DNA of 64,000 nucleotides, taken from Argyresthia goedartella. Lineage: Eukaryota; Arthropoda; Insecta; Lepidoptera; Argyresthiidae. The DNA lies in the NCBI GenBank assembly GCA_949825045.1, contig OX463815.1, positions 29,379,356 to 29,443,355 on the forward strand. The letters are read 5' to 3'. Positions 47,901 through 60,100 of the stretch are shown here, in pieces (the stretch's first letter is position 1; every line of letters starts with the position of its first letter). The notes below the pieces were generated by a model, which made no database searches, had not been told where the DNA came from, and worked only from the letters and a program-made list of their open reading frames with translations. Position numbers and translations under genes: made by a program.

Positions 47901-50900
47901 ATTATATTCAATTTATAATCGCAACAATTATATTATAAACAAATTGATCAAACCAACTGGTAATGAAAACTATCATCTGGTCCATCCGATGAACACAGAT
48001 CATAAATCTATTCCTGATTTACAGCCGTCATTTATTCCACACGTCCGTGTCACTGTTAATGCTGAACTGAGTTTATGTGATAAATCTTTGAGATTTACCG
48101 GGAACACACCAGCAGTCGCATTCACTATTAATTACTTCCAGTTTTTCCTTTGGCAAGCATCCAGAATATGCTCGCAGATCTTCCAGACCTTATTCAAGTT
48201 CAACGCGACATTCTGGAATGACCACAATTCTCGTTCTCACTGCTAAAAGTTTTATTCGTCGCCAAAATATTAATGGTTTCAGATGATTTATTGTACAGCC
48301 CACCAGAAATAGCCCAGGGCGGCATAACGACCTGATTCTCCTCGGTAAATAGTGGCCGAGAATATATTTTATAGCGACGCAATAAGGTTGTGCGACAAAT
48401 AGGTGTGACAGAGAAATGACGCAAATGCGCTCGCGGCTCTACCGATTACAATAAAGTGTAGCCTCTACGGCATTGCAATAAAGAGTGTGGCCAAACACTG
48501 GATTATGACCAATAACAAAGAACAGACAGAAATAATGTGGAGCGTTTGAATAACTTAGCTGTTTGTAGAGTTAACGATTACTAAAAAAGTATGTGATTAA
48601 AGTCAATCGTACGAAGTACGCTCTTCTCTTGAGAATGGTCTTCAAAGATCGTAAACTGTGGAGTTCTTTAACATTTGTTAAACACCATTTAGTTTAACTA
48701 ACACCAATTTTATTTATGTATTTCGTTTCAAGTCACTTCGTTAATGAAGCTTTCCCTTTGTTTAGCCTGCGCTTCTTCCTTGGATCTTTTATTTGTTTAC
48801 AGATTACATTTTTGTGTCTTGAAGATTTCTTTGCTTGCAAGGAAATGTCCTACTTAGGTATTTTTTAATTTAATCTTGATGTCGCGCTCAGCTACACATG
48901 GAGGCGTCATGAGTATTCCTGTCAGAGCGATATCGGTAGGGGTATGGCTAGTCTGGCTACCCAATATCATGGGAATACATGGGTTAAGACAAGGGTTGGA
49001 GGTAGTAGGTAGGTACTGTACGATAATTTTACTACTCGACACTTATCAATCAGTTTTTTTTTTAAATCGTGAGTACAGTAAATATGTATTTAAAAAAAAT
49101 ACATGTTTATTACAGTTCGCGCCCAGTTTCTGTGGCTTTTGGCAGGTTAACATGTGGGACCAGTTTGGTGATTGACAGAATTTGCATGGTAGGTACATAT
49201 TTTTTTAAATTATGAACCTTTGATGTCGCTGGCCTCAGATTTCTCACTGCATTTGTCGTAGTATAGCAACAGCAACATTGTCGTTTGTTGTCACTTATGG
49301 ACTTACGCTTGCATACTAATTCATTTGACTTATGTATTAGTGTATAGTGTAAGTCAAGTACATGGCACAATGGCACGCTCTGCCTACCCTACATCTCGAC
49401 ATTACTCTCTGCATACTGCCTATAAAATCCATAAAATTACCCATTATTTTAATTTGACGACTCGAATGGCCGAGTCGGTAGTGACCCTGCCTACGAAGCC
49501 AAGGGTCCCGGGTTCGAGTCCCGGTGGGGGCAAATATTTGTTTGATGGGAACGGATGTTTATCTAGTACCCTAGTTATGGATATTTATCTAGTACCCAAG
49601 ATACAGGGAATCCTAGTTTGGGACTAGATAAATGTGAGTAAATAGTGTCCCAGGTTATTATTTATCATTATTATAATTCTTATTTGTGTGTCCACTTGTA
49701 TTTTAGACATGAAAATTTTATATATTTACATCAGTATTTACGGGATACTTTGTATGACGTGAGCATTCTTAACAAACAAATGCATCGTACCTATAAATCA
49801 TACTAAAATCTATGTTTAGTTTAACGGCACCTTTTACTGACCAACCCCGAATTATTATCTCTATGTTTCTTATCCATTACCCCATTACGCACCTACACTT
49901 CCCGCTAGCGTTCACATTTGGCCAAACATCCTTATGTCTACGCAATAGAGCGTAACTTTCAGTGTCATTGGTCAAGATATCAAATCTCTGTATGCTAGAG
50001 AGAGTAAATTTCAGATTGAAATTCCCTTCGCCGTTAAGTTGGCTGCAGTGCACCACAGTCAACTTATGTCACGAAATAAATTTGGGGCGCTAAGTTTGTA
50101 GCAATGAAACCAGTGTTGCTAGCTTTTTAAAAATGTGTTGCCCAATATAAATGTTCATTAAGTAGGTACATTGCCACTACGTAGGTATAATGTGAGCCAT
50201 AGAAGAAAGGAATCGAACGAAACAAACTAAATCCTGATTTCTCACTTGCACACTCACTACTGCAAGTGAGAAGTGTGTACAAGTGAGACAACATGACTTC
50301 TGTTGCTTCAATTCAATTCCTTCCTAGGTATTATCATTTGTATATCATTTACGTATTTCATCTTTAGGCGACCTATCCTGCTACCCAATTTATCAAAGCG
50401 GGCAATCGTTATGTGAATCTGAAAACCTTGCATTTGCCCAATTTTTAATGAAATTTGACAGTGTGCACTACCGCCAACTTAACGGCGAAGGGAATTTAAC
50501 GCTGACATGAAATCTAGCCGTCTGCTTCGAGTTTGCCGTTACCTCCCGCCGCTCTCACCCGCACCCCGCGCGCATAGGGGCCCGATACGCGTGCGGGGTG
50601 CGGGTGCGAGGGGCGGGAGGTAAGGAGGAGTCTAGTAGTTCCAAATAGCTCCCTTTTACTCCTTTACGACTTTAGTAATCTGAGAGATTGTCTGTTGACC
50701 TCCTAATGCACTGTCTGGAAAGGTACGTGAGCTCTAGGCCGGGCCGGATGCTCAGCCGACCACTCAACTTTTGACGGACATTCAAAGTTATGCTGTCTTT
50801 TGCTCGGGAAACGAAAGCGTTAGACATTTAAGAGGCATTTAAATTGAGCTGCAGTCCCTGCATTCGGCAGCTAGAGTCGTCTTTTGCTCGTTAAACTTTG

Positions 50901-53900
50901 GCCATGTAGTTGTCTACGTGCATGGTATCAACTTTTCGTTTCACGTTACATATTTTAGATAATTTAAAACATCTTTGAAGATTTAAAAAAAATACTAGGC
51001 ATAAGGTTGTAAAAATAATAGTGTTAAGTACGCTACATACACCCTACCTAAATATCACATAGTATGTTTCCTCGTAATTCCTTTGTCAGGGTTCCGTACC
51101 CGAAGGGTGCCAAACGGGACCCTATTAATTACTAAGCCTCCGCTGTCTGTCTGTCTGTCCGTCGTCGTATTATGTTGAATTTCTCTCAGAATATGCCGTT
51201 TGACTATACTACAACTAAATATAATGACAACGCAATTTAAAAGGTTATGACGTTATAATAGTAGTTTATGTAACTGCTGCATAATGGAGGGCATTAAAAC
51301 TCGAGAGTGGGTTTATGAAACGAGCCGAAGGCGAGTTTCATAATAATATCACTCGAGAGTTTTAATGCCTAATTATGACAGTTACATACACTAGTTTTTC
51401 TACACACATATCATAAGCTCTCTTTGATGTGTTCAGGAACCGCATGTTTGACCGGCATTTTGGCTCTGCAATTGTTTAACTTGTTCTGCAGTAGCAACTT
51501 CTCGCAGGCAGACGTCGGCGTTCGAAATTTGAATGTCAGTACCAACTTCACAAACAAACTAGGGACGGCACGCGGGTGGGCGTCGGCGTTCGAAATTTGA
51601 ATGTCATTATATGTAGAAAAACTACACATAATGACCATAATGTGTAGTTTTCAAGATACGAAACGAGTTTTTACCAAGTAGTTTAACATAATGCTGATCC
51701 TAACGTGCGATTTTTGAACGCAGTAAAGAGGGTTTATGATGCGTGTGTAGATAAAATATACTACTCTGTCAAGAAAGTACCGGGAAAAGATCAATAATAC
51801 ACAAAATGTTAGTTATTCATCTAAATTTATTTTATCGCCTTCAAAGTATGCTCCTTCAGAAACGATACACTTACGCCAACGGATAGTCCAATCATCAAAA
51901 CATTTTTTAAACGCTTTTTCCGGAATTGAGTTCAGTTCTCGTCGCGAATTCTCCTTTATGTCTTCTACCGAATGAAAACGTGTGCCACGAAGTGGTAATT
52001 TGAGTTTAGGAAAAAGGAAGAAGTCGGCTGGAGCCATATCTGGTGAATAAGGTGGTTGCTCGATAGTATTTGTTTAGTTTTTGGTCAAAAATTCGTTTAC
52101 AATTATGGCCTTGTGCAAAGGCGCATTATCGTGATGCAATCCAAGAATTTTCTTTCCACAAATCTGTCCTTTTTCGCCGATCTTCTATCACATCTCGACC
52201 GCTTTTAAACGTTTTGTACCACTCATAAGTACATGTTTTTGATAAAGTCGATTCACCGTAAGCCTTCTGTAACATTTTCAGTGACTCCGAACACGAAATT
52301 CCGTTGGCGATAATTTAAGACAAACTCTTTGTTCGATATTTTTGTCCATAGTAAAATTCGCAGTACATACTAGATATGATCTAACTAAAAACAGCACTAT
52401 AATAAATATAAACAACAGATGCAACTCAAAATCCGCGCCAAAATGGAAAACAGGTGTGCCAATTGAAAAACAACAAAAAAAAAAAACAAAATTTGAATTT
52501 GGAACCATAGACAAATTATCCATTCCCGATACTTTTTTGACTGAAAAATATCAAAAGAAATTAATATACCGATCATCTGCGTAATGTGCCCGACTAACGG
52601 AATTACTTAAAACAAGATTGATTGACATTCCGCTAAGGATCTTCCACGACCGACGTGATTCACGCGGTGTATTACCTTTCAGCCGCCTGTTTTCTAAAAA
52701 TTAAAGAAATATTTTCAAAACATACCAACTCCTCGGAGTAGGAGACGGATTAGTAAAGAGGATCTATCTATACAGACCATGAGAGTGAGTGAAATAGACT
52801 ATAACTATTTTCGTGAAAAGTCAATAGATTTTATTTTAAATCGCAAAATGTTGTTCACAAAATTATTGGTGGTGCTACTTTACTACTTGATTTTGATTGA
52901 ATCTAAAATACTTACTCTAGCTGCCTACTGCTCGCTTCGCTCGCTCGGTCAATAAATTGGTTCACAGTCCCCCCTGTTAGCGAGGTCTACTGACCACAGG
53001 GCCACTAGTAAAATATTATAATACCTTATAAGGGACCCTTCATGTGTCAGAACGTCTCGCATTTGACCCTTACACCAGTATCTGTGAAGCAGAGCGACAA
53101 TTTGTCACACAATACATCATCTTGATTGTTAAATAATCGTGGTAAGTTTGAGAAATGAACGATTGCGATCGAGACAGTGGCATGGCGGGGGCATTGTGCA
53201 GATTGACCGGCACACAAGAGATTGTCGTTATTAGCATTTCAATAAGCCGAGTTAAGCTGCGACACAGGGCCGGAGTAGGCATTTAAATAAGGGGCAATAT
53301 TAAACTGCACATCAAAAATACTGATTTGCACAGCAAATATCAGGGCAAAATGCTGCGGTAGCTTAGGTGAAGTCAAGTCAAAGTCAAAGTCAAAGTACTT
53401 TATTACTGTAGATATTTACATATACTTAGCAAACGTCATTTTTTGCCTCTTCTCTACATTGGACCACTGTGGGAGAAGGAGGGTAGGGTAAAGGGGGTGA
53501 GCGAAGCGAAGCCCTATTTATCCTTCGTGTTAGGTTGAACATGCAAGAACAACAAAATATACTTACAACATAAACTTGAGTACACATAAAATATTTAAAA
53601 CAGAAAAAGTGTTTGTGTTTATCCTTTTTTGATGTGCAAATCAGTATTTTTGATGTGCGATTAAATATTAGCCTTTAAATAAGGGGCAATTTATTGCTTA
53701 CGTAATTCAGTAATCATAATGTTATCCATTTAAGTTTTGACATCAATCAATGATGTGATAAATCTCTATAGCTAGACCCCTAAATTTACAAAACAGTATT
53801 GTAATAATAAATCCTACTATTTGTTGAAAAAGATATTCTCCTGATAAATTATGGTACCTACAACTTTGGAAACTAGAGAACTATTCAGTTTCACACGTAG

Positions 53901-56900
53901 CTATAGGCCAAAAGATGTTAGGATATTAAAACGTTGCCAAGCCCCTTGTGACTGTTCTACCCCTGTTTTAGATATCATATGACCCATCCATATTTACCAT
54001 AACTCTAAAACTAGTTGCCCTCTCCCAACCCCAAAATCACCAGGAAAGTCTCGACCAGAGTATTTTTTCGCTCTATAAAATTATAGAAAGAGTGTGCACG
54101 AGCGATACACAAAGTCAAAACTAAGAAACTAATTAGAGAGCTGTGTACCTAAATGACACACAATTGTTGAGATAGTGAGTGCAATAATGATACACATGGT
54201 GCCAAGTCTGTTAAAAGTGATTCAACTTCAGTCGAATCATATTACGACAAGGATGTTTTGACGTTTTGGCGTAAATTGGATATTGGAAGTAGGTAGGTAC
54301 CTTCCTATAAAGCCCACATCGGATAGGTATATGATGTATAATTTGGGCCACAAGCGTCAGAGTTTTCGCTTCGACTGGCAAACGGGCTATAAATCTTTGT
54401 AAAACATGCTCTCTGTCAATATTATTTGCAATGCCATTGCGGTGAGATACAACACTGAAGCATACCACTGTGTGTGCTGGGTCGTTGTGGCTTTCATCCT
54501 ACAGTAGTATGAGGTCATTTACTGGTGCAGGCTTCCGTTTTAATCCTATAGATAACGCTGATGAGTTACTTGGAGAATACACCTTATCGTTGTGAGCTTG
54601 TCTTTGCTACCAACCGAAATACAAATAAATTCTGACTATCTGCTGGGAATAGGCATGATTATGCCATGTTGTTTTAGACCAGTGGTTTCTAACCTGGGAG
54701 GTAATTACCCCTGCGGTGGTAAAACTGGTATTTTGCGGGGGTAATAAGATGGTTATCAAGGGCAGATCCAGGGGTGGGTTCATGAGAGTTATGACAACTC
54801 CCCACAGATATCTGTGCAACTCCCTAATCTGGGATGCGCCTAGCTAGATTTGCTAGATCATCGACTAGTGAAAAATCTCTGAAATAAACATAAACATTTA
54901 TATACAGCCACATACATTTCTTCTGGCCCCACACTAGGATACCCTGTGTGATGGGAACCAGAAACAGCGACGTCACACACATATTTACATCCAAGACTTG
55001 GAGTTTTTTTTCTTTCTTATCCCCAGCCGGGGACCGAACCCGGGGCCTCTTGCATGGTAGGCAGAGATGCCAGTGCCCGCCCCTCATTAGGTCTTATTAT
55101 TTAGCCGTGTGAATTTACCGGGGCGATTACGGGCGCCCTTCGTAGCAGGTCTAGCAGGTGGCTCGGTATCAGACTCGCCTAGACATGTCAATTTGGCTGC
55201 ACCCCGCCCCTTATTTATTTTTTATAATTTTAAAATAACACCCCTCGTGGCTTCACTTGCTCACAGTTTTAAAACGGTTTTATACTTAAGGCAGGTTGTT
55301 TCCGGTTATAAAGCTAAAAACTATAATATTAATATTTGTTTACTGTCCGACTGACATCTGCGTTATCGACTGACAGGAACACTTTTGATACTTGAAAGTT
55401 TTTCAGAACAGCCACGGGTATTTTAACAAACTACGCCGTAGAGGACAAATGAAATACATTATGTTTTTACGGATATTTCAGTAATCCTGAAATATTTTTG
55501 TCATTTTATTGCTATATTGCTATTCATATTAGCCATGTGAAATTTCCGCCCTTCAACGACTGTTTGACCAATTACTTGACTTGCACAACGACTTTTAAAA
55601 GAAAACCTATGGTTTATATTGGCATTGGAACCTTTAATTTGCAAGTGCATCTTACAATGGAAAGTGTATATTTTTTAAATAAAATTTTTATTCACATTCT
55701 TTGTTACCTTTGAGAGGAGGGGTAAAATAAAAAGGGAAATATAAAACTGCACATCAAAAATACTGATTTGTACAGCAAATATCAGGGCAAAATGCTGCGA
55801 TAGCTTAGGTGAAGGGAAAAGGGAGTGAGCGAAGCCAAGCCCCCTATATCCTTCGTGTTAGGTTGAACATGTGAGAATCACAAAAAATACTTAAAACATA
55901 AACTTACTTAAATACACATAAAATATTTAAAACATAAGAAGTGTTTTTGTTGATCCTTTTTTGATGTGCAAATCAGTATTTTTGATTTGCCATTAAATAC
56001 TCACCAATAAAAACAATATTCCCAGTAAGCCATAGACAAGATTGAAAACAAGTTTTAGACTCTATTCAGCCAAGTAACACAAGTTTCAGCATCACGTTCA
56101 TAACAAAACATTTGCCGTGTTACTACAAAAAATATTACACACAGTTTTACCTCTCGAACACCACCGGCGTTAGATAACGCCACTTTTCCGTTATAGATTT
56201 TAAATTTGATGACCATGGCATAAGGTTCAAAGTCGCGACCCGTCCCAACGACCCTCGACTTTTACAAGGTCAACCTTAAAACAAACGACTAAACCTATAT
56301 TTTACAAGGTCAACCTTAAAACAAACGACTAAACCTATATTTTACAAGGTCAACCTTAAAACAAACGACTAAACCTATATTTTACAAGGTCAACCTTAAA
56401 ACAAACGACTAAACCTATATTTTACAAGGTCAACCTTAAAACAAACGACTAAACCTATATTTTTATCTTTAGCTAAGTGTTCAACAGGAGTTCATTTTGT
56501 TGTGGTTGACTTCGAGACAAGGACCACGTCGTCATGACTTGGGTAATTGCCTTAACAGTTTTGCCCTAGATTAGATAAGTGTAAGTGTAAGTTACCCTTT
56601 GTTTTTAAACAGGATATGACTCCGGCCCTGTCCTTCTACTTACTGGGGCGTTCACAGATCATTGTCTTATTATGGATAAGCGCGATGCTTCTTTGTCACG
56701 ACAACTTATAGATACTTGTCTTGTTGTGCTGTTGTTATTTCCATGTTATTTCGAGGCATCGTGTACATATGTCGTGTCGTGTTGTGTTCTCACAACAATA
56801 GATACCTAACTATTGTCTCGTCGTAATAGTAACTTTAGCTTGCTTGTCATTATCAGATAGGTGCAGCCTACCATGCATTTCATACTTCTTTATTGTACTT

Positions 56901-59900
56901 ACACAGATATAAATACACGTCACATTAATGTACAACATGTACAAATGTTTTCTTACAGCAAACTGATATAGGAAAAATATGAGGAAAGGGAAGGATATAC
57001 ACAGTCAGGTCATAAGTTCTGTCACACAATAAAAACTTTTGAATTTAGAACGCTGGCCACAAAAAAGTTTATTGAATTCGAATTTCGAATTTTTCATGAA
57101 AATAAAAATGTGTACTTTTTAGAATTTTTCTCATTTTTAAATATGGAGTGGACACTTAAAGAAGACCGTGTCGCAGTTATTGCGTTGCATCGTTGCGGTT
57201 ACGCGCCAATTCAGATTTTCGACTTACTGAAAAATTTGAATATAACCAAAAGATTCGTTTATCGTACCATAAAACGATACAATGAAGACTCTAGTGTAGA
57301 TGACAGGTCAAGAAGTGGTCTCCCTCGCTCTGTTAGGACTCCAGCAGTGATAAAAGCTGTGAAGGCGCGAATTCAAAGAAATCCCATACGTAAGCAAAAA
57401 CTGTTGGCCCTTCAGATGGGGTTAAGCAGGACCACGGTGAAAAGGGTGTTAAATGAAGACTTAGGGCTTAGGGCATATCGAAGAAAAACAGGACATCGTT
57501 TGGACGCTCGTTTAATGGACCTGAGACTGAAGAGATGCCGCGCTTTGTTGAAGCGGAACGCGGGAAAAAAGCATCGGGAAATTCTTTTTTCGGATGAAAA
57601 AATTTTTACCGTGGAAGAGATCTACAACAAACAAAATGATAAGGTGAACGCACACAGCAGTGAAGAAGCGAGCAACCGTATTCCGCGTATCCAACGAGGT
57701 CAATTTCCATCCTCGCTCATGGTTTGGTTGGGAGTCTCTTATTGGGGCTTAACTGAGGTACATTTTTGTGAGAAAGGCGTAAAAACGAATGCAGTTGTGT
57801 ATCAAAATACAGTCCTCAAGAACCTTGTGGAACCTGTTTCTCATACCATGTTTAATAACAGGCACTGGGTATTCCAACAAGATTCTGCGCCAGCTCATAG
57901 AGCGAAAAGCACACAAGACTGGCTGGCGGCGCGTGAAATCGACTTCATCCGGCACGAAGACTGGCCCTCCTCCAGTCCAGATTTGAGTCCGTTAGATTAC
58001 AAGATATGGCAACACTTGGAGGAAAAGGCCTGCTCAAAGCCTCATCCTGATTTGGAGTCACTCAAGGCATCCTTGATTAAGGCAGCCGCCGATATTGACA
58101 TGGACCTCGTTCGTGCTGCGATAGACGACTGACCGCGCAGAATAAAGGCCTGTATTCAAAATCGCGGGAGTCATTTTGAATAAACTTTATTACCATAAGA
58201 ATCTATGTTTTATTAAGTTCATTTTGCTATATAAATGTTTACATAAATAATAAACATGTCTAAATTATTTCATATTGCACATGTGACAGAACTTATGATC
58301 TGACTATGTATTAAAGCCTTAAGTACTATCTAGATTCGAAAAATTTAAATGTTTTCTAGGTACGTCTAGTTAGTTGTTTTCATAATTATTAAACCAACCA
58401 ATTACTGCCATAACACGGGATTTGACTCATTAAGGCGATGATGGAATAAAAATGCGCTGTCGAGTGGAAGTGAGATGCAATAATTACTCGCGAATAAGAA
58501 AAAGCAGGATGCCAATAATGCACTCGCGACTAATCTGAAACAACGTAAGCGCCAAAACGTAAAAAAAAATCATAAAAAATAAACTATTTCAGGGAATTAA
58601 CTTTCAAATTGAAAATCGTTAAAATAACAATTGTTCATATATCGCAATTATCACACAGTCATATTCACTTACTACTGCGGTGTAATATGATAAAACCATA
58701 AAAAAAGGGTTGACTTTGTATTTATTTTCTATCGAGAAATTTTTATCCAAACATGTTTTCCAATTAAGAATCTCTAGATTATATAGTCAAATTACATATA
58801 CCAGAAATTAATTACGATTTGCCCAGTATTTCCTGAAAAACACATGAAAACAGCACCCCATATTTATTTAATCAGCGTCTTAATTTTAAGTATCATTATA
58901 ATTGTTTATGTTATTTGTCAAAGTAAACATCGCGAAATTATAAAAAAATGCTCTAATAATAACATCGACGAGTAAAACTTTCAGCTAATATTAACATAGA
59001 ATGAATAGAATAGTAATAACCTTTTTAGGGTTTCGTACCCGAAGGTCCTGTCACTCACGTGTCCGTCCGTCCGTCCGTACGTCGTCTGTCACACAGGTTT
59101 TTACTGGCAAACGGTTAAAGCTACATTCTTTCATTTTTTACACTATAAACATCTTGTTGACCCAAAGCCATAGAAATTATCAAAAAATATTTTTTATGTT
59201 TATATCGTCCCATACAGCTAAAGGGGGGCGCGAAAAAAAAAGTCCTACCACATCGAATAGGGTATTGTTGTTAAGAGCTTGTTGAGTAGATAAATACTGT
59301 ATTTTTAGTTTTAAAACATATTTGTAAATGGAAGCAAAGGAATGAGAAGCTTCCAAAGTCAGATTTCTTTTACAAAATTTTGAACCGAAGATTTTTTTAC
59401 TTTCCATTGACCTTAAAATTTCGCGTAAAATTATTACGTATATTTTACTAACTAATACCAAAATATTCATAAATAATTTTTTTCCCTCATTTTTAGGTTT
59501 CTTCATTTGTATCTTTTGGTTTTTAAATTATTATGCAAGGGCACCGACGATGATCGGGATCGACTTGGGATTCGCAGGAATTTCAGACATCGTGGAAGAA
59601 CCCAAGAACAGAACTTGTACCTAGAGTGAGAACGATCAGTTTTCATATCATTTTGAAACGTAGGAAGTACCTAGTTTCCCTATCTCAAATATTCTGACGT
59701 GATCATATCCTTATCCATATCTCACCAGAGACTGAATTTCCCAAACCTCCGAAATCCCACTGGGACTAAAGGCTTTCTGCTAAGTAAACTGTACAAGTAC
59801 ATACACAACAACCATAGTTTTCACCGCTACCTCTCATCACCAGGAAGACCTGCAAGTCCTGCGGCTGCGAGCGTCTGCAGCACGCCGTCTACCACGAGGA

Positions 59901-60047
59901 GCTGGGCAGCGTCAGGGACCGTCTTGGACTTAGGGAGACCACCAGCTCGGCCAACCATCACTCTTATGACTGGGCCCCTCCAGGACTTACTGCTAAACAG
60001 GTGCGTGTAGTCCGTCTATTCTATATATATATATATATATATATAGA

Positions 60048-60100
<53 letters not shown>

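Larger units (their letters stand above)
15121..59843 (+). other. Lmpt intron 2, about 44.7 kb
   Basis: Bounded by donor gtatgt (15121) and acceptor caccag (to 59843), with matching phase on both sides. It holds most transposons listed here, the candidate alternative exon at 42037 and two unconfirmed small coding candidates. Confidence 0.75.

Noticed and set aside
47944..48246. 100-codon plus-strand frame
   Set aside because: No domain or splice context; codon content looks like intron background.
49465..49540. Possible tRNA gene
   Set aside because: A and B boxes are present but no cloverleaf, and the sequence runs into a SINE body.
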